The translations under genes were made by a program, and so were the position numbers. DNA of 64,000 nucleotides, taken from NCBI RefSeq assembly GCF_003315595.1, contig NZ_QNQU01000009.1, positions 1-64,000 of the forward strand. Direction: 5' to 3'. This document shows, piece by piece, positions 41,395-50,254 of this stretch (position 1 is its first letter; every line of letters begins with the position of its first letter). The stretch comes from Pedobacter miscanthi. Its GTDB lineage: Bacteria; Bacteroidota; Bacteroidia; Sphingobacteriales; Sphingobacteriaceae. The notes below the pieces were generated by a model. That model did not search any database and had not been told where the DNA came from. It saw only the letters and a program-made list of their open reading frames with translations.

Positions 41395-41566
41395 ACATTA
41401 CGGCAAGGGACACCAAAAGGTTGCCTTAAAAATTTATTTTTTTAAAAATATTTTATTTTGTTCGTTTTGGTCAAAAACATCCATTCTACAAGCAACCATT
41501 TGCAATTTGGCGGCGTAATAGCGGCATATCATTTTTTATTAAAGTTAAAATTAAAAACAAAATCTT

Positions 41567-42427
41567 ATGCTAATCTACTTAAAAAAGAATCTATTGGCTG
41601 TTGCGTGTATAGCCATGGTATTTACTGCCTGTAAGAAAAATAGTTCAGACGAACCTACAACCCCACCTGTTAACAACAACAAAGGAATCCAACTGGCAAC
41701 CGATGCCAAATTCGGAAGCGTGTTAACGGATAAGGACGGAAAAACTTTATACTTCTTTTCATCCGATGCTGCTGGTACCCCAACCTGCACAGGTGGTTGC
41801 GAAGCCATCTGGCCACTTTACTATTCGGCAGATGCCAGTACTGATTTAAACCTGAACAAAGCCGAAGTTGGCGAAGTTACCAGAGCCGATGGCCGTAAAC
41901 AAAGTACTTACCGCGGTTATCCACTTTATTATTATGCCAGCGATGCGGTAAAAGGTGATATTAAAGGTGATGGCGTTGGTGGAATATGGTTTGTTGCTAA
42001 GCCAGATTATTCATTAATGTTAGCTAATGCACAGTTGGTTGGTTCGAACACTAAAAGCTATACCAGTGCTTATGTTGAGGGAACAGGCCTTACTAAATAC
42101 TTTACAGATGCATTTGGCAGAACACTTTATGCTTTTGCACCTGATAAAAATGGGGTGAATACCTACACCAAAGGTACAGCACAGGAAGGAATATGGCCGG
42201 TTTACACATCAGAAGTACTTAATGTGCCTTCAGCCATAGCAAAAACAGATCTTGGTGTAATTACGGTAGCCACGGTTAACAAAAAACAGCTTACTTACAA
42301 AGGATGGCCATTATATTATTTTGCATCTGATACAAAAAGAGGCGATAATAAAGGAATTACCGTTGGCGGTATTGGCACCCTTTGGCCTTATGTTGCAACC
42401 ACAACAACTGTTGCTCCGGTACAATAA
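41567..42427 (+). CDS. Lipoprotein with tandem COG4315-type secreted repeats
   Basis: 286 residues. Lipobox F-T-A-C at ~19-22, then C-K-K. Two copies of the secreted repeat pair: L-T-D-K-D-G-K-T-L-Y-F-F with C-T-G-G-C-E-A-I-W-P (~50-90), Y-R-G-Y-P-L-Y-Y-Y-A-S-D-A (~105-120), then F-T-D-A-F-G-R-T-L-Y-A-F and Y-K-G-W-P-L-Y-Y-F-A-S-D. The second half has lost the cysteine pair. The family has no established function. Terminator follows. Confidence 0.85.
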   Translation: MLIYLKKNLLAVACIAMVFTACKKNSSDEPTTPPVNNNKGIQLATDAKFGSVLTDKDGKTLYFFSSDAAGTPTCTGGCEAIWPLYYSADASTDLNLNKAEVGEVTRADGRKQSTYRGYPLYYYASDAVKGDIKGDGVGGIWFVAKPDYSLMLANAQLVGSNTKSYTSAYVEGTGLTKYFTDAFGRTLYAFAPDKNGVNTYTKGTAQEGIWPVYTSEVLNVPSAIAKTDLGVITVATVNKKQLTYKGWPLYYFASDTKRGDNKGITVGGIGTLWPYVATTTTVAPVQ

Positions 42428-42453
42428 AAATACTTGGATTAGGCGGGTAGAAT

Positions 42454-42486
42454 GGTCGGCTGGTATTTTATCAGCCGGCCTTTTTT
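42454..42486 (+). terminator. Intrinsic terminator
   Basis: ggtcggctg and cagccggcc (one wobble) with an 8-nt loop and six T. It overlaps the stop of the convergent HIT gene. Confidence 0.85.
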
Positions 42487-42883
42487 ATACGGTGAGTAAA
42501 GCTTGCTTAATTTTCTCGGCAGCCTCAGCCAACTCTTCGTTTGTTGGCTTTAATTTTTCTTTGCTAAAGTTCATGTCGCTCACATTATTCATTGGTATTA
42601 AATGGATGTGTGCATGCGGAACTTCTAATCCGATTACCGAAACGCCAACTTTTTTGCAGGGAAATGCCTCTTTTAAGCCTTTGGCTACGATTTTGGCAAA
42701 CATCCACAAACCAACATATAAATCTTCGTCCATATCGAAAATATAATCGGTTTCGATTTTAGGGATCACGAGAACATGCCCCGCTGTTAAAGGCTGAACA
42801 TCCAGAAAAGCTAAATATTCTACAGTTTCGGCTACAACATGTGCAGGGATTTCGCCTGCAACGATTTTTGAGAAGATAGTCAT
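42485..42883 (-). CDS. HIT family nucleotide hydrolase
   Basis: 132 residues. The histidine triad H-A-H-I-H-L-I-P is at ~95-102, preceded by the family N terminus M-T-I-F-S-K-I-V-A-G-E-I-P-A-H and D-V-Q-P-L-T-A-G-H-V-L-V-I-P-K. Probably an HINT/adenosine phosphoramidase-type enzyme. It is 96 bp downstream of greA on the same strand, a pairing often seen in Bacteroidota. Confidence 0.95.
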   Translation of the reverse strand: MTIFSKIVAGEIPAHVVAETVEYLAFLDVQPLTAGHVLVIPKIETDYIFDMDEDLYVGLWMFAKIVAKGLKEAFPCKKVGVSVIGLEVPHAHIHLIPMNNVSDMNFSKEKLKPTNEELAEAAEKIKQALLTV

Positions 42884-42979
42884 AAGGTGGAAGGTTAAAA
42901 GGTTTGGGGGCCGAGCGGTTAGGGTTATGCGTTTGGCGATAGGCGTTTTAATAATCGCTCACCGCCAAACACTATCCGC

Positions 42980-43453
42980 TTATCTCGATATCTCGAGTAC
43001 TTCGAACTGCATTTTACCTGCAGGTACTTCAATTTCTGCAAACTCGCCTACCGATTTACCCAATAAGCCCTGGGCAATTGGCGATTTAACCGAAATTTTT
43101 CCGGTTTTTAAATCCGCTTCACTTTCTGCCACCAATTGGTAAGTCATGGTAGCACCGTTTTTAACATTTTTTATTTTTACGATGGATAATGCCAGCACTT
43201 TGGATAAATCTAATTTCGACTCATCAATTAAACGTGCATTCGCCAACGTATTCTTTAACTTCGAAATTTTTGCTTCATGCAATCCCTGTGCCTCTTTTGC
43301 GGCATCGTATTCTGCATTCTCCGATAAATCACCTTTATCCCTTGCTTCTGCAATTGCTTTAGATATAAGCTGACGACCGGTGGTAGTTAGATAATGTACT
43401 TCCTCTTTCAATTTATCCAACCCCTCTTGGGTGTAGTATGTTACCTCTGTCAT
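42980..43453 (-). CDS. greA: Transcription elongation factor GreA
   Basis: 157 residues from MTEVTYYTQEG; the frame extends 7 codons further without need. N-terminal coiled coil (~8-75: G-L-D-K-L-K-E-E-V-H-Y-L and G-D-L-S-E-N-A-E-Y-D-A-A-K-E, whose D/E pair at the tip is needed for RNA cleavage). C-terminal FKBP-like domain (~85-157) with S-V-V-like core and S-P-I-A-Q-G-L-L-G-K. It rescues backtracked RNA polymerase. A terminator-like hairpin lies in its leader. Confidence 0.96.
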   Translation of the reverse strand: MTEVTYYTQEGLDKLKEEVHYLTTTGRQLISKAIAEARDKGDLSENAEYDAAKEAQGLHEAKISKLKNTLANARLIDESKLDLSKVLALSIVKIKNVKNGATMTYQLVAESEADLKTGKISVKSPIAQGLLGKSVGEFAEIEVPAGKMQFEVLEISR

Positions 43454-43480
43454 TGCTCTATTAATTTTATTCAAACGCTA

Positions 43481-43525
43481 TAAAAAACAAACAAGACTAT
43501 ATAGTTGGTTTGCTACATAGTCTTG
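43481..43525 (-). terminator. Terminator-like hairpin in the greA leader
   Basis: On the minus strand caagactatgtag and ctatatagtcttg pair over 13 bp (one G-U) around an 8-nt loop, followed by tttgtttttt. It ends about 27 bp before the greA ATG. The only upstream gene is divergent, so it would act on the greA transcript itself or on a short leader RNA. Confidence 0.65.
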
Positions 43526-43730
43526 CTTCAATTATAACGAAGATAAAATGTGGAAATTACAAAAGCAAATAAAAGATTAAGATTTAACGGATTTTTAGGT
43601 TTCAGGATCTCTTTGTTACATAACGCAATTTATATAATGTGCAATTCCCACCAGAAAAGTAACATTCAATCATACACCCATTCAAAATTCAATCATTAAT
43701 TTTAATTTAGCCTAAATTATTCGTAAAAAA

Positions 43731-45611
43731 ATGAAAAAGTTATTTTCTATTGCCCTGCTTATCGGTTTGGGTGGATATATGGCCTCGGCACAAGAACTTT
43801 ATATGCCACGGAACATTAAAGCAGCATACACTAAGGGTACGCGCTCAATGAGCGGAAAACCAGGCCCTAATTACTGGCAGAACCATGGTAAATACAACTT
43901 GGATATCAAGGTAGATGCCGAAACCAAGGTGGTAAGCGGTAAAGAAGAAATTTTATACAGTAACAACAGCAACGATACCTTAAAAACGCTTGCTATCCGT
44001 TTTGTAAACAACCTGCATAAACCTACCTCACCTAGAGGAGGCGCAGTAAGCGAAGACTTTTTAAGCACCGGACTAAATATTATCTCTTTTTCAGTAGATG
44101 GCGAAACTTACAAAGTAGACAGCAAAAACTGGGGAACGGTTGGGAATGTTAAATTGAAAAAACCTTTAGCACCAAAATCGAAAATTACGGTTAAAATAGA
44201 GTGGGATTATCCTTTATCTAAAGAAAGTGGCCGCGAAGGGCAGATTGATCCGAATTCATTTTTTGTGGCTTACAGTTATCCGCGTATTTCAGTTTATGAT
44301 GATTATAATGGCTGGGACCGCATTCCACATACTGACAGGGCCGAGTTTTATAACGACTTTAACGATTACGAATTCTCGATCAAAGCGCCTAAAAATTATG
44401 TGGTTTATGCCACAGGCGATTTCCTGAATCCTGATGAGGTTTTACAGCCCGAAATTTCGGCCCGCTTAAAAAAATCATACAATGGTGATGAAGTGATCCA
44501 CATTGCTACCGAGCAGGAAATGAAAGACGGAAAAGTAACCCAGCAAAAAGAATGGAATACCTGGAAATTTGCCGTAAATCACATTACCGATGTTACTTTT
44601 GCCTTAAGCAACCATTATGTATGGGATGGTGCAAGCGTAATTGTAGATAAAAAAACCAACAGAAGATCGAGTGCACAGGCTGCTTACAACCCAACAACAG
44701 GGAAAGATTTTGTTAATTCGGTTAAATATAATCTAAATGCTCTAGACTGGTTTTCGAATAACTGGCCGGGCATCCCATATCCTTATGTAAAAACCATTGC
44801 TTTTCAGGGCTTTGCCGATATGGAATACCCTATGATGGTAAATGATTCGCAATTCGGAGATCCTGTTTTTGCACAATTGGTTCAGGACCATGAAGTTGCA
44901 CACACTTATTTTCCATTTTATATGGGCATTAACGAAACCCGTTATGCTTATATGGACGAAGGCTGGGCTACCACTTTCGAATACCTGATCGGTATTGCCG
45001 AACACGGTAAGGAAGCTGCCGATAAGTTTTACAAAAGCTTCAGGGTGGATAAATACATTAATGATAAATCTACAGAAGAAGATCAGCCTGTAATTTCGAT
45101 GTCTGATCAGGTTTCGGGTGCTGGTTATGGAAATAATTCTTATGGAAAGGCTTCATTATCTTATTTAGCATTGAAAGATATGCTTGGAGATGAACTCTTC
45201 AAAAAAGCGTTACATACTTACATGAGCAACTGGAATGGTAAACATCCAATCCCCTGGGATTATTTTAACTCCATGAATGCGGGTGCGGGGCAGAACCTGA
45301 ACTGGTTTTTTCAAAACTGGTTTTTCACCAACAATTACCTCGATTTAGCCATTGTTAAAGTAACACCTGTAAAAGGAAAATCGACCTTAACGGTTAAAAA
45401 TGTTGGTGGGTTTGCCATCCCGTTTAACGTGGTGATAACTTATGCTGATGGAAAAACAGAAACCATGCACCAAACACCTGCAGTTTGGAAAGCAAATCAA
45501 AAAGAGTTGAACTTAACAGTTAATACCGCTAAAAAAGTAAAGTCGGTTTCTTTGGATAATGGTATTTTTATGGATGCTACCCCTAAAGATAATAGTTGGG
45601 AAGCGAAGTAA
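43731..45611 (+). CDS. M1 family zinc metallopeptidase (aminopeptidase type), exported
   Basis: 626 residues. Signal peptide ~1-20 (ending A-S-A-Q). The zinc site H-E-V-A-H is at residues 387-391, with the third ligand E410 in M-D-E-G-W-A, the HExxH-x18-E spacing of M1. The GAMEN exopeptidase motif is replaced by G-F-A-D-M-E-Y, a variant common in Bacteroidota. The C terminus lacks the long helical domain of PepN and ends in a beta-rich part. Likely periplasmic peptide trimming. Divergent from greA. Confidence 0.93.
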   Translation: MKKLFSIALLIGLGGYMASAQELYMPRNIKAAYTKGTRSMSGKPGPNYWQNHGKYNLDIKVDAETKVVSGKEEILYSNNSNDTLKTLAIRFVNNLHKPTSPRGGAVSEDFLSTGLNIISFSVDGETYKVDSKNWGTVGNVKLKKPLAPKSKITVKIEWDYPLSKESGREGQIDPNSFFVAYSYPRISVYDDYNGWDRIPHTDRAEFYNDFNDYEFSIKAPKNYVVYATGDFLNPDEVLQPEISARLKKSYNGDEVIHIATEQEMKDGKVTQQKEWNTWKFAVNHITDVTFALSNHYVWDGASVIVDKKTNRRSSAQAAYNPTTGKDFVNSVKYNLNALDWFSNNWPGIPYPYVKTIAFQGFADMEYPMMVNDSQFGDPVFAQLVQDHEVAHTYFPFYMGINETRYAYMDEGWATTFEYLIGIAEHGKEAADKFYKSFRVDKYINDKSTEEDQPVISMSDQVSGAGYGNNSYGKASLSYLALKDMLGDELFKKALHTYMSNWNGKHPIPWDYFNSMNAGAGQNLNWFFQNWFFTNNYLDLAIVKVTPVKGKSTLTVKNVGGFAIPFNVVITYADGKTETMHQTPAVWKANQKELNLTVNTAKKVKSVSLDNGIFMDATPKDNSWEAK

Positions 45612-45812
45612 TTTGCAGCTGGCAATTTTCAGTTGGCAGTTTATCGAACTGTCAACTGAAAACTGTTAATTATTAACCCAGGTTGGATTATTAATATTGG
45701 TTTAAAAGGTCTCGTACGGATATCTTTATCTCAAAGTCGTCACCCTGAATTTATTTCAGGGTCTATCTAGCAGGAAAGATGCAGATCCCGAAAATTCGGG
45801 ACAGCATGACGA
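45612..45812. repeat. Repeat-bearing gap (cagttggcagt words and family A-like element)
   Basis: tcagttggcagttt-atcg-aactgtcaactgaaaact is an imperfect dyad at 45628-45670. gtcaccctgaatttatttcagggtctatc with ttcgggacagcatgacg (45737-45812) is a distant family A-type element. No gene. Confidence 0.6.
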
Positions 45813-45878
45813 TAGCGTTAAGAAAAATAGACTAAAAACTAATAAAAAAGCACATTAATATTAATCGAATTCAGGTTA

Positions 45879-46349
45879 CTAACTGAAACTGAGAACCGGC
45901 TCGTGTTTAACCGGAAAGTTTAATGAATTGGCAATAAAACACATTTTATTCGCTTCGTGATGTAGCGATGCTGCAAGTTCGTAATGGGCTTTATCTGCGA
46001 TTAAAACCTGCGGATGTAGGGTAACCTCTCTAAATCTTCCGCTTCCATCAGCAAGCTCTTCCATTGTTCCTACCGCTTCATCCTTATAATCAATTACTAC
46101 GATTTCATTTTTAGAACACAAATGCAGGTACCAAAGCATGTGGCAGCTTGAAATGGATGCCAATAAAAGGTCTTCGGGATTGTATTTGGATTTATCACCC
46201 AAAAAGGCAGAATCGGAAGAACCCGAAATATCGGCTTTTCCTTTTACTGAAATAATGTAATCGCGGTCGTACAAACGGTAATCCATCGTACCCGAACCTT
46301 TATTACCGGTCCAGGTAACTGTAGTAGAATATAAATGATCTTTCGGCAT
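45879..46349 (-). CDS. OsmC family protein (peroxiredoxin-like)
   Basis: 156 residues. OsmC fold with both catalytic cysteines: S-I-S-S-C-H-M-L-W-Y near residues 65-74 and N-K-M-C-F-I-A-N-S near 134-142. The region P-E-D-L-L-L-A-S precedes the first, as usual. Likely reduces organic hydroperoxides. Single gene; the gap upstream carries several palindromes. Confidence 0.93.
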   Translation of the reverse strand: MPKDHLYSTTVTWTGNKGSGTMDYRLYDRDYIISVKGKADISGSSDSAFLGDKSKYNPEDLLLASISSCHMLWYLHLCSKNEIVVIDYKDEAVGTMEELADGSGRFREVTLHPQVLIADKAHYELAASLHHEANKMCFIANSLNFPVKHEPVLSFS

Positions 46350-46405
46350 GATAAAATTGGTTAGATTGTATAGCCAATTTAAGAAAATAAAATTACTTAA
46401 GCTAG

Positions 46406-46424
46406 CGCTCGTTTCTAACGAGCG
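46406..46424. repeat. Palindrome cgctcgtt-tct-aacgagcg
   Basis: 8-bp perfect arms, 3-nt centre. Confidence 0.7.
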
Positions 46425-46434
46425 TTGAATAATT

Positions 46435-46452
46435 TATCGTTTATAAACGATA
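46435..46452. repeat. Palindrome tatcgtttataaacgata
   Basis: 18-bp perfect palindrome with no centre, 10 bp from the preceding one. Confidence 0.7.
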
Positions 46453-46475
46453 GAATCGTATAGCTATTGATGCTT

Positions 46476-46508
46476 AAACCTCGCAGGTTTTAAAAACCTG
46501 CGAGGTTT
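46476..46508. repeat. Family D hairpin (aacctcgcaggtttt)
   Basis: aaacctcgcaggttt and aaacctgcgaggttt, 15-bp perfect arms, 3-nt loop. It lies 6 bp past the stop of the dehydrogenase gene and may end its transcript, though the T run is short. Same pattern as 35706. Confidence 0.75.
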
Positions 46509-46514
46509 TGCTAG

Positions 46515-47444
46515 TTAAAAATTAAGTCCGCGAAGTTTCTCAGCCAAAACCTCAGAAATTTTTCGGTACGAATCAAACGTCCAGCCACCAACATGCGGGG
46601 TTAAAATCACCTGATCATTCTGTTTTAGTTCATTATACCAGGGCTGTTCGCTCAATGCCGGGAATTTTTCGGTTTGTAAAACATCAAGTCCTGCACCTAA
46701 AATCTTACCCGTTTTTATGGCATTTAGTACGGCAGTAGTATTTACAATTTCTCCCCTGGCGGTATTGATAAAGAAAATAGGCTTTTTAAAATGGAAGAAA
46801 TATTCGTCATCCACCATCTGTTTGGTCTCGGCAGTTAAAGGAATATGTAAACTGAGCACATCGCTGTGTTTTACAATCTCTTCCATGCTTACCTCACGGG
46901 CAAATGCATCGCTAAAGCCAGTTTTATATTTATCGTAAGCCATTACATCTACTTCGAAACCGGCAAGCTTTTTGGCAAAACTCTGTCCCATAAAACCATA
47001 ACCGATAATACCTACTTTTTTCCCTTTCAGTTCGTAACCACGGTTACCTTCACGGTCCCATATACCATTTCTGATTTCGGTATCCGCCTTGCGGAAATTA
47101 TTCATTAAAGATAAAAGTAAACCCGTAGCGTGTTCTCCAACGGCATCACAATTCCCTTCGGGGGCATTAATCAGCTCGATATTTCTTTCAAAAGCGATTT
47201 TATCATCAATATTATCCAAACCCGCCCCTGCCCTGGCCACAAATTTTAAATTTGGCGCAGCTGCAAAAATTTCAGCATCGATCCTAAATTTCGTCCTTAC
47301 GGCAATACCGGTATAATCTTTTATTTTATCTAAAGTTTGTTGTCGCGTAATTAATGGTTCATCATCAACCTGGTAACCCATGGCAATGGCCTGTTCCTTA
47401 AAAGCAGGGTGCAGATCATCAACAATTAGTATCTTTTTCATCAT
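46515..47444 (-). CDS. D-2-hydroxyacid dehydrogenase (phosphoglycerate dehydrogenase-like)
   Basis: 309 residues from the M-M-K-K-I-L-I-V-D-D start. NAD-binding G-K-K-V-G-I-I-G-Y-G-F-M-G-Q-S near 145-159. Catalytic Arg in N-T-A-R-G-E-I-V-N, Glu in L-D-V-L-Q-T-E-K, and His in T-P-H-V-G-G-W-T. No C-terminal ACT domain, so it is the short form. It may serve in serine synthesis or reduce another 2-oxoacid; no serC or serB is nearby. Confidence 0.9.
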   Translation of the reverse strand: MMKKILIVDDLHPAFKEQAIAMGYQVDDEPLITRQQTLDKIKDYTGIAVRTKFRIDAEIFAAAPNLKFVARAGAGLDNIDDKIAFERNIELINAPEGNCDAVGEHATGLLLSLMNNFRKADTEIRNGIWDREGNRGYELKGKKVGIIGYGFMGQSFAKKLAGFEVDVMAYDKYKTGFSDAFAREVSMEEIVKHSDVLSLHIPLTAETKQMVDDEYFFHFKKPIFFINTARGEIVNTTAVLNAIKTGKILGAGLDVLQTEKFPALSEQPWYNELKQNDQVILTPHVGGWTFDSYRKISEVLAEKLRGLNF

Positions 47445-47621
47445 AAACAAAAGTAACATTTTGCAGATTGTTAGATTGTAATAATTGAACCATTGTTTTT
47501 CGCTAAACTGAAAACCGGTAATTGCGAACTGTAAACTGGAGGTTAACCCACAAAAATATTACGCTAAAATGGCTGTAATAAAATAGTTACGGCCCATTTA
47601 TTAAACTTAGTTGCCGTTACT

Positions 47622-50150
47622 TTGTCTCCCTTTATAAAAACACACAAATTTTATTTTTTAATGAGACTTTTTCAATACAGAACAATACAGATTACCCTCC
47701 TTCTTCTCACCTTATCATTTAGCCTTTTCGCACAAACAGGCGGAAAAGCAAAAATTACCGGAGTACTTAAAGATGCCAAAACACAGGAAACCATTCCTTT
47801 TGCCACGGCAGTATTAATTAATAAGGCAACAGCAAAAAATGCCAAAATAGTTCAGACAGATGTGAATGGTGCATTTGTAATGGCCGACCTTCCTACAGGA
47901 ACATTTACCTTTAAAATCAGTTTTGTAGGTTACCAAACCATGGTTAGGGATAATGTAACAATTACGGCTTCTACAGGCACATTAAATTTTGGCGACATTA
48001 AAATGAACGCAGCCAAAGGAAATGTACTGAGCGAAATTACCGTAACAGGGCAAAAACAGGGTATGCAAATGGGAATCGATAAAAAGATTTTTGCTGTAGA
48101 TCAAAGCGTAATCAGTGAAGGTGGTTCTGCAGGCGATTTATTACAAAATGTTCCTTCAGTTTCTACTGATATGGATGGTAACGTGAGCCTTCGCGGATCA
48201 ACCGGTGTAAAAGTGTTAATTGATGGTAAGCCATCATTAATTGCCGGTGGTAATGTGGCGCAGATTCTTCAATCTATTCCTGCCAGCTCAATCGAAAGTG
48301 TTGAGGTGATTACCAATCCATCAGCAAAATACGATGCCGAAGGCCAGTCAGGGATCATTAACATTGTATTAAAGAAAAATACCAAACTTGGTTTTAATGG
48401 TTCGGCTGCAGTAACTGCGGGTAACCGCGACAACTACAACGCCAATACCAATTTAAGTTTCCAAAACAGTAAGGTAAACATTTATGGCAATTATAGCTAT
48501 CGCTACGGTAACCGTAGGGGTGGTGGTTTTCAGGACATTACTTATAAAACACCAGCCGGCTCAACAGCTTTTGCCGATCAGACCACTGTTTCAAATTCTT
48601 TAGATAAAGGCCATAACGCAAAAGCCGGTATCGATTATTATATCGCTCCAAAAAGTGTAATCAGCTTATCAGGTGGTTTCAACTCGAGGGATAACGACCG
48701 CAACGATTTACTTGATATCAAACAGTTAAACACAAACCACGCACCTGTGTTATTGAGCAACAGAACCAATACCACCGATGGTTATGGAAATAGTTATGAT
48801 GCCAACCTGGATTATGTACAAAAGTTTAAAAAACCAAAAGAAGAATTAACTTTTAATTTTGGTTATTCGTACGGTACAAATAACAATGATCAGGCTTACA
48901 GTACTACCACAACCAACCGTAATGGTACGCCAATTAATGAAACTCTAAGTTTACAGCGCGTATTTAACACCGGAAATAATACAAACTACAATATTCAAAC
49001 CGATTATGCACTTCCGGTAGGTAAAGCAGGTAAAATTGAAGTAGGTTACCGCAGCCAGATCCGTTTGGGTAAGAATGATCAATATGCCGATTCGATTCCT
49101 ACCAATACCAACATTTACATCAGCAACAATAAACTGATTAATGGTTTTGATAGTAAAGACCAGGTACATGCGCTTTATTTCAATTATCAGAACCAGATTA
49201 AGGATTTCGGCTATCAATTGGGTTTAAGGGCCGAAGATGCCCGTTTGGATACGCATTTAGAAGGTTATACCGGTAATGTATTAACTACTGCGGAAGGAAA
49301 TATCCACTATAAAAGAATATATCCAAGTGTTTTCTTAACGCAGAAATTAAAAGGCGATAACCAGCTTCAGTTAAGCTATACTCGTCGGGTAAACCGTCCA
49401 CGCCCATGGGATACCAACCCGTTTCTGGATGTTTCAGATCCGTTAAATTACAGAGGTGGTAACCCGAATTTATTACCGGAGGATGTACACTCTTTCGAAT
49501 TGGGATATAGCAAATACTGGAAAAAAGTAACCTTTACATCAAGTTTATATTTCCGCCAAACCAACGATGTAATCCAAAGGGTAAGAAGCACTCCGGTTAA
49601 CGGCATCATTACTTCAACACCTCAAAACTTATCCAACCAGATTAATAGTGGTGTGGAATTAATCGGTCGTTTCGATCTGATCAAAGCTTTAAACTTTACC
49701 ACCAACGTAAACTTATACCAGGCAAAATTTGCAGGCGATGACCGATTTAATATCCCATCGAGCAGTGGTTTTAGCTGGAATGCCAATTTAACCGGAAACT
49801 TAACCGTAGTTAAAAATTTATCATTGCAGGTACGCGGCGATTACAGGGCACCAGAAGTAATGGCACAGGGTAAACGTAATGCAATGTATGGCATTGATGG
49901 CGGCGCCAAATATGATTTCCCTAACAAAAAAGCTTCGTTAAGCTTTAATGTGAGAGACGTTTTCAACACCAGAAGATGGAGCATGACAACGGAAGACAAC
50001 TTCACGATAGTTGATTTCCAGCGTCAGATGCAGGGCACAATGGGAAGTTTAACCTTCTCTTACCGCTTCGGAAAAACGACCTTTACCGGCACCAGTAAAA
50101 AGAAAAAAGACGATCAGCAGGATAACCGTCCTGATGAAGGATCATTCTAA
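47622..50150 (+). CDS. TonB-dependent receptor-like outer membrane beta-barrel protein
   Basis: 842 residues. Signal peptide near residues 14-38 (L-L-L-T-L-S-F-S-L-F-A-Q), so a start at MRLFQYR is possible. Carboxypeptidase-regulatory-like domain (~45-125), plug (~145-245: V-P-S-V-S-T-D-M-D-G-N-V-S-L-R-G, V-L-I-D-G-K-P-S-L-I), and a barrel with F-E-L-G-Y-S-K-Y-W and a terminal F-S-Y-R-F-G. This is the shorter, non-SusC class with the OMP_b-brl_3 type barrel. It has no SusD partner. Ligand unknown. Confidence 0.92.
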   Translation: MSPFIKTHKFYFLMRLFQYRTIQITLLLLTLSFSLFAQTGGKAKITGVLKDAKTQETIPFATAVLINKATAKNAKIVQTDVNGAFVMADLPTGTFTFKISFVGYQTMVRDNVTITASTGTLNFGDIKMNAAKGNVLSEITVTGQKQGMQMGIDKKIFAVDQSVISEGGSAGDLLQNVPSVSTDMDGNVSLRGSTGVKVLIDGKPSLIAGGNVAQILQSIPASSIESVEVITNPSAKYDAEGQSGIINIVLKKNTKLGFNGSAAVTAGNRDNYNANTNLSFQNSKVNIYGNYSYRYGNRRGGGFQDITYKTPAGSTAFADQTTVSNSLDKGHNAKAGIDYYIAPKSVISLSGGFNSRDNDRNDLLDIKQLNTNHAPVLLSNRTNTTDGYGNSYDANLDYVQKFKKPKEELTFNFGYSYGTNNNDQAYSTTTTNRNGTPINETLSLQRVFNTGNNTNYNIQTDYALPVGKAGKIEVGYRSQIRLGKNDQYADSIPTNTNIYISNNKLINGFDSKDQVHALYFNYQNQIKDFGYQLGLRAEDARLDTHLEGYTGNVLTTAEGNIHYKRIYPSVFLTQKLKGDNQLQLSYTRRVNRPRPWDTNPFLDVSDPLNYRGGNPNLLPEDVHSFELGYSKYWKKVTFTSSLYFRQTNDVIQRVRSTPVNGIITSTPQNLSNQINSGVELIGRFDLIKALNFTTNVNLYQAKFAGDDRFNIPSSSGFSWNANLTGNLTVVKNLSLQVRGDYRAPEVMAQGKRNAMYGIDGGAKYDFPNKKASLSFNVRDVFNTRRWSMTTEDNFTIVDFQRQMQGTMGSLTFSYRFGKTTFTGTSKKKKDDQQDNRPDEGSF

Positions 50151-50158
50151 TTTTAATT

Positions 50159-50190
50159 AAGGTGCTTGTCAAAAATCAAGCACCTTTTTT
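50159..50190 (+). terminator. Intrinsic terminator
   Basis: aaggtgcttg and caagcacctt, 10-bp perfect stem, 8-nt loop, six T. It lies 8 bp after the receptor stop. Confidence 0.92.
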
Positions 50191-50254
50191 ATTGGATATC
50201 TTTATTAGCCCCCTACCCCCTTCTCATATAAAATCAGATTGTTTATCTTGCAGC

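Noticed and set aside
50162..50254. N-terminal extension of the Nudix hydrolase
   Set aside because: It starts within the terminator of the preceding gene, and the residues have no Nudix character.
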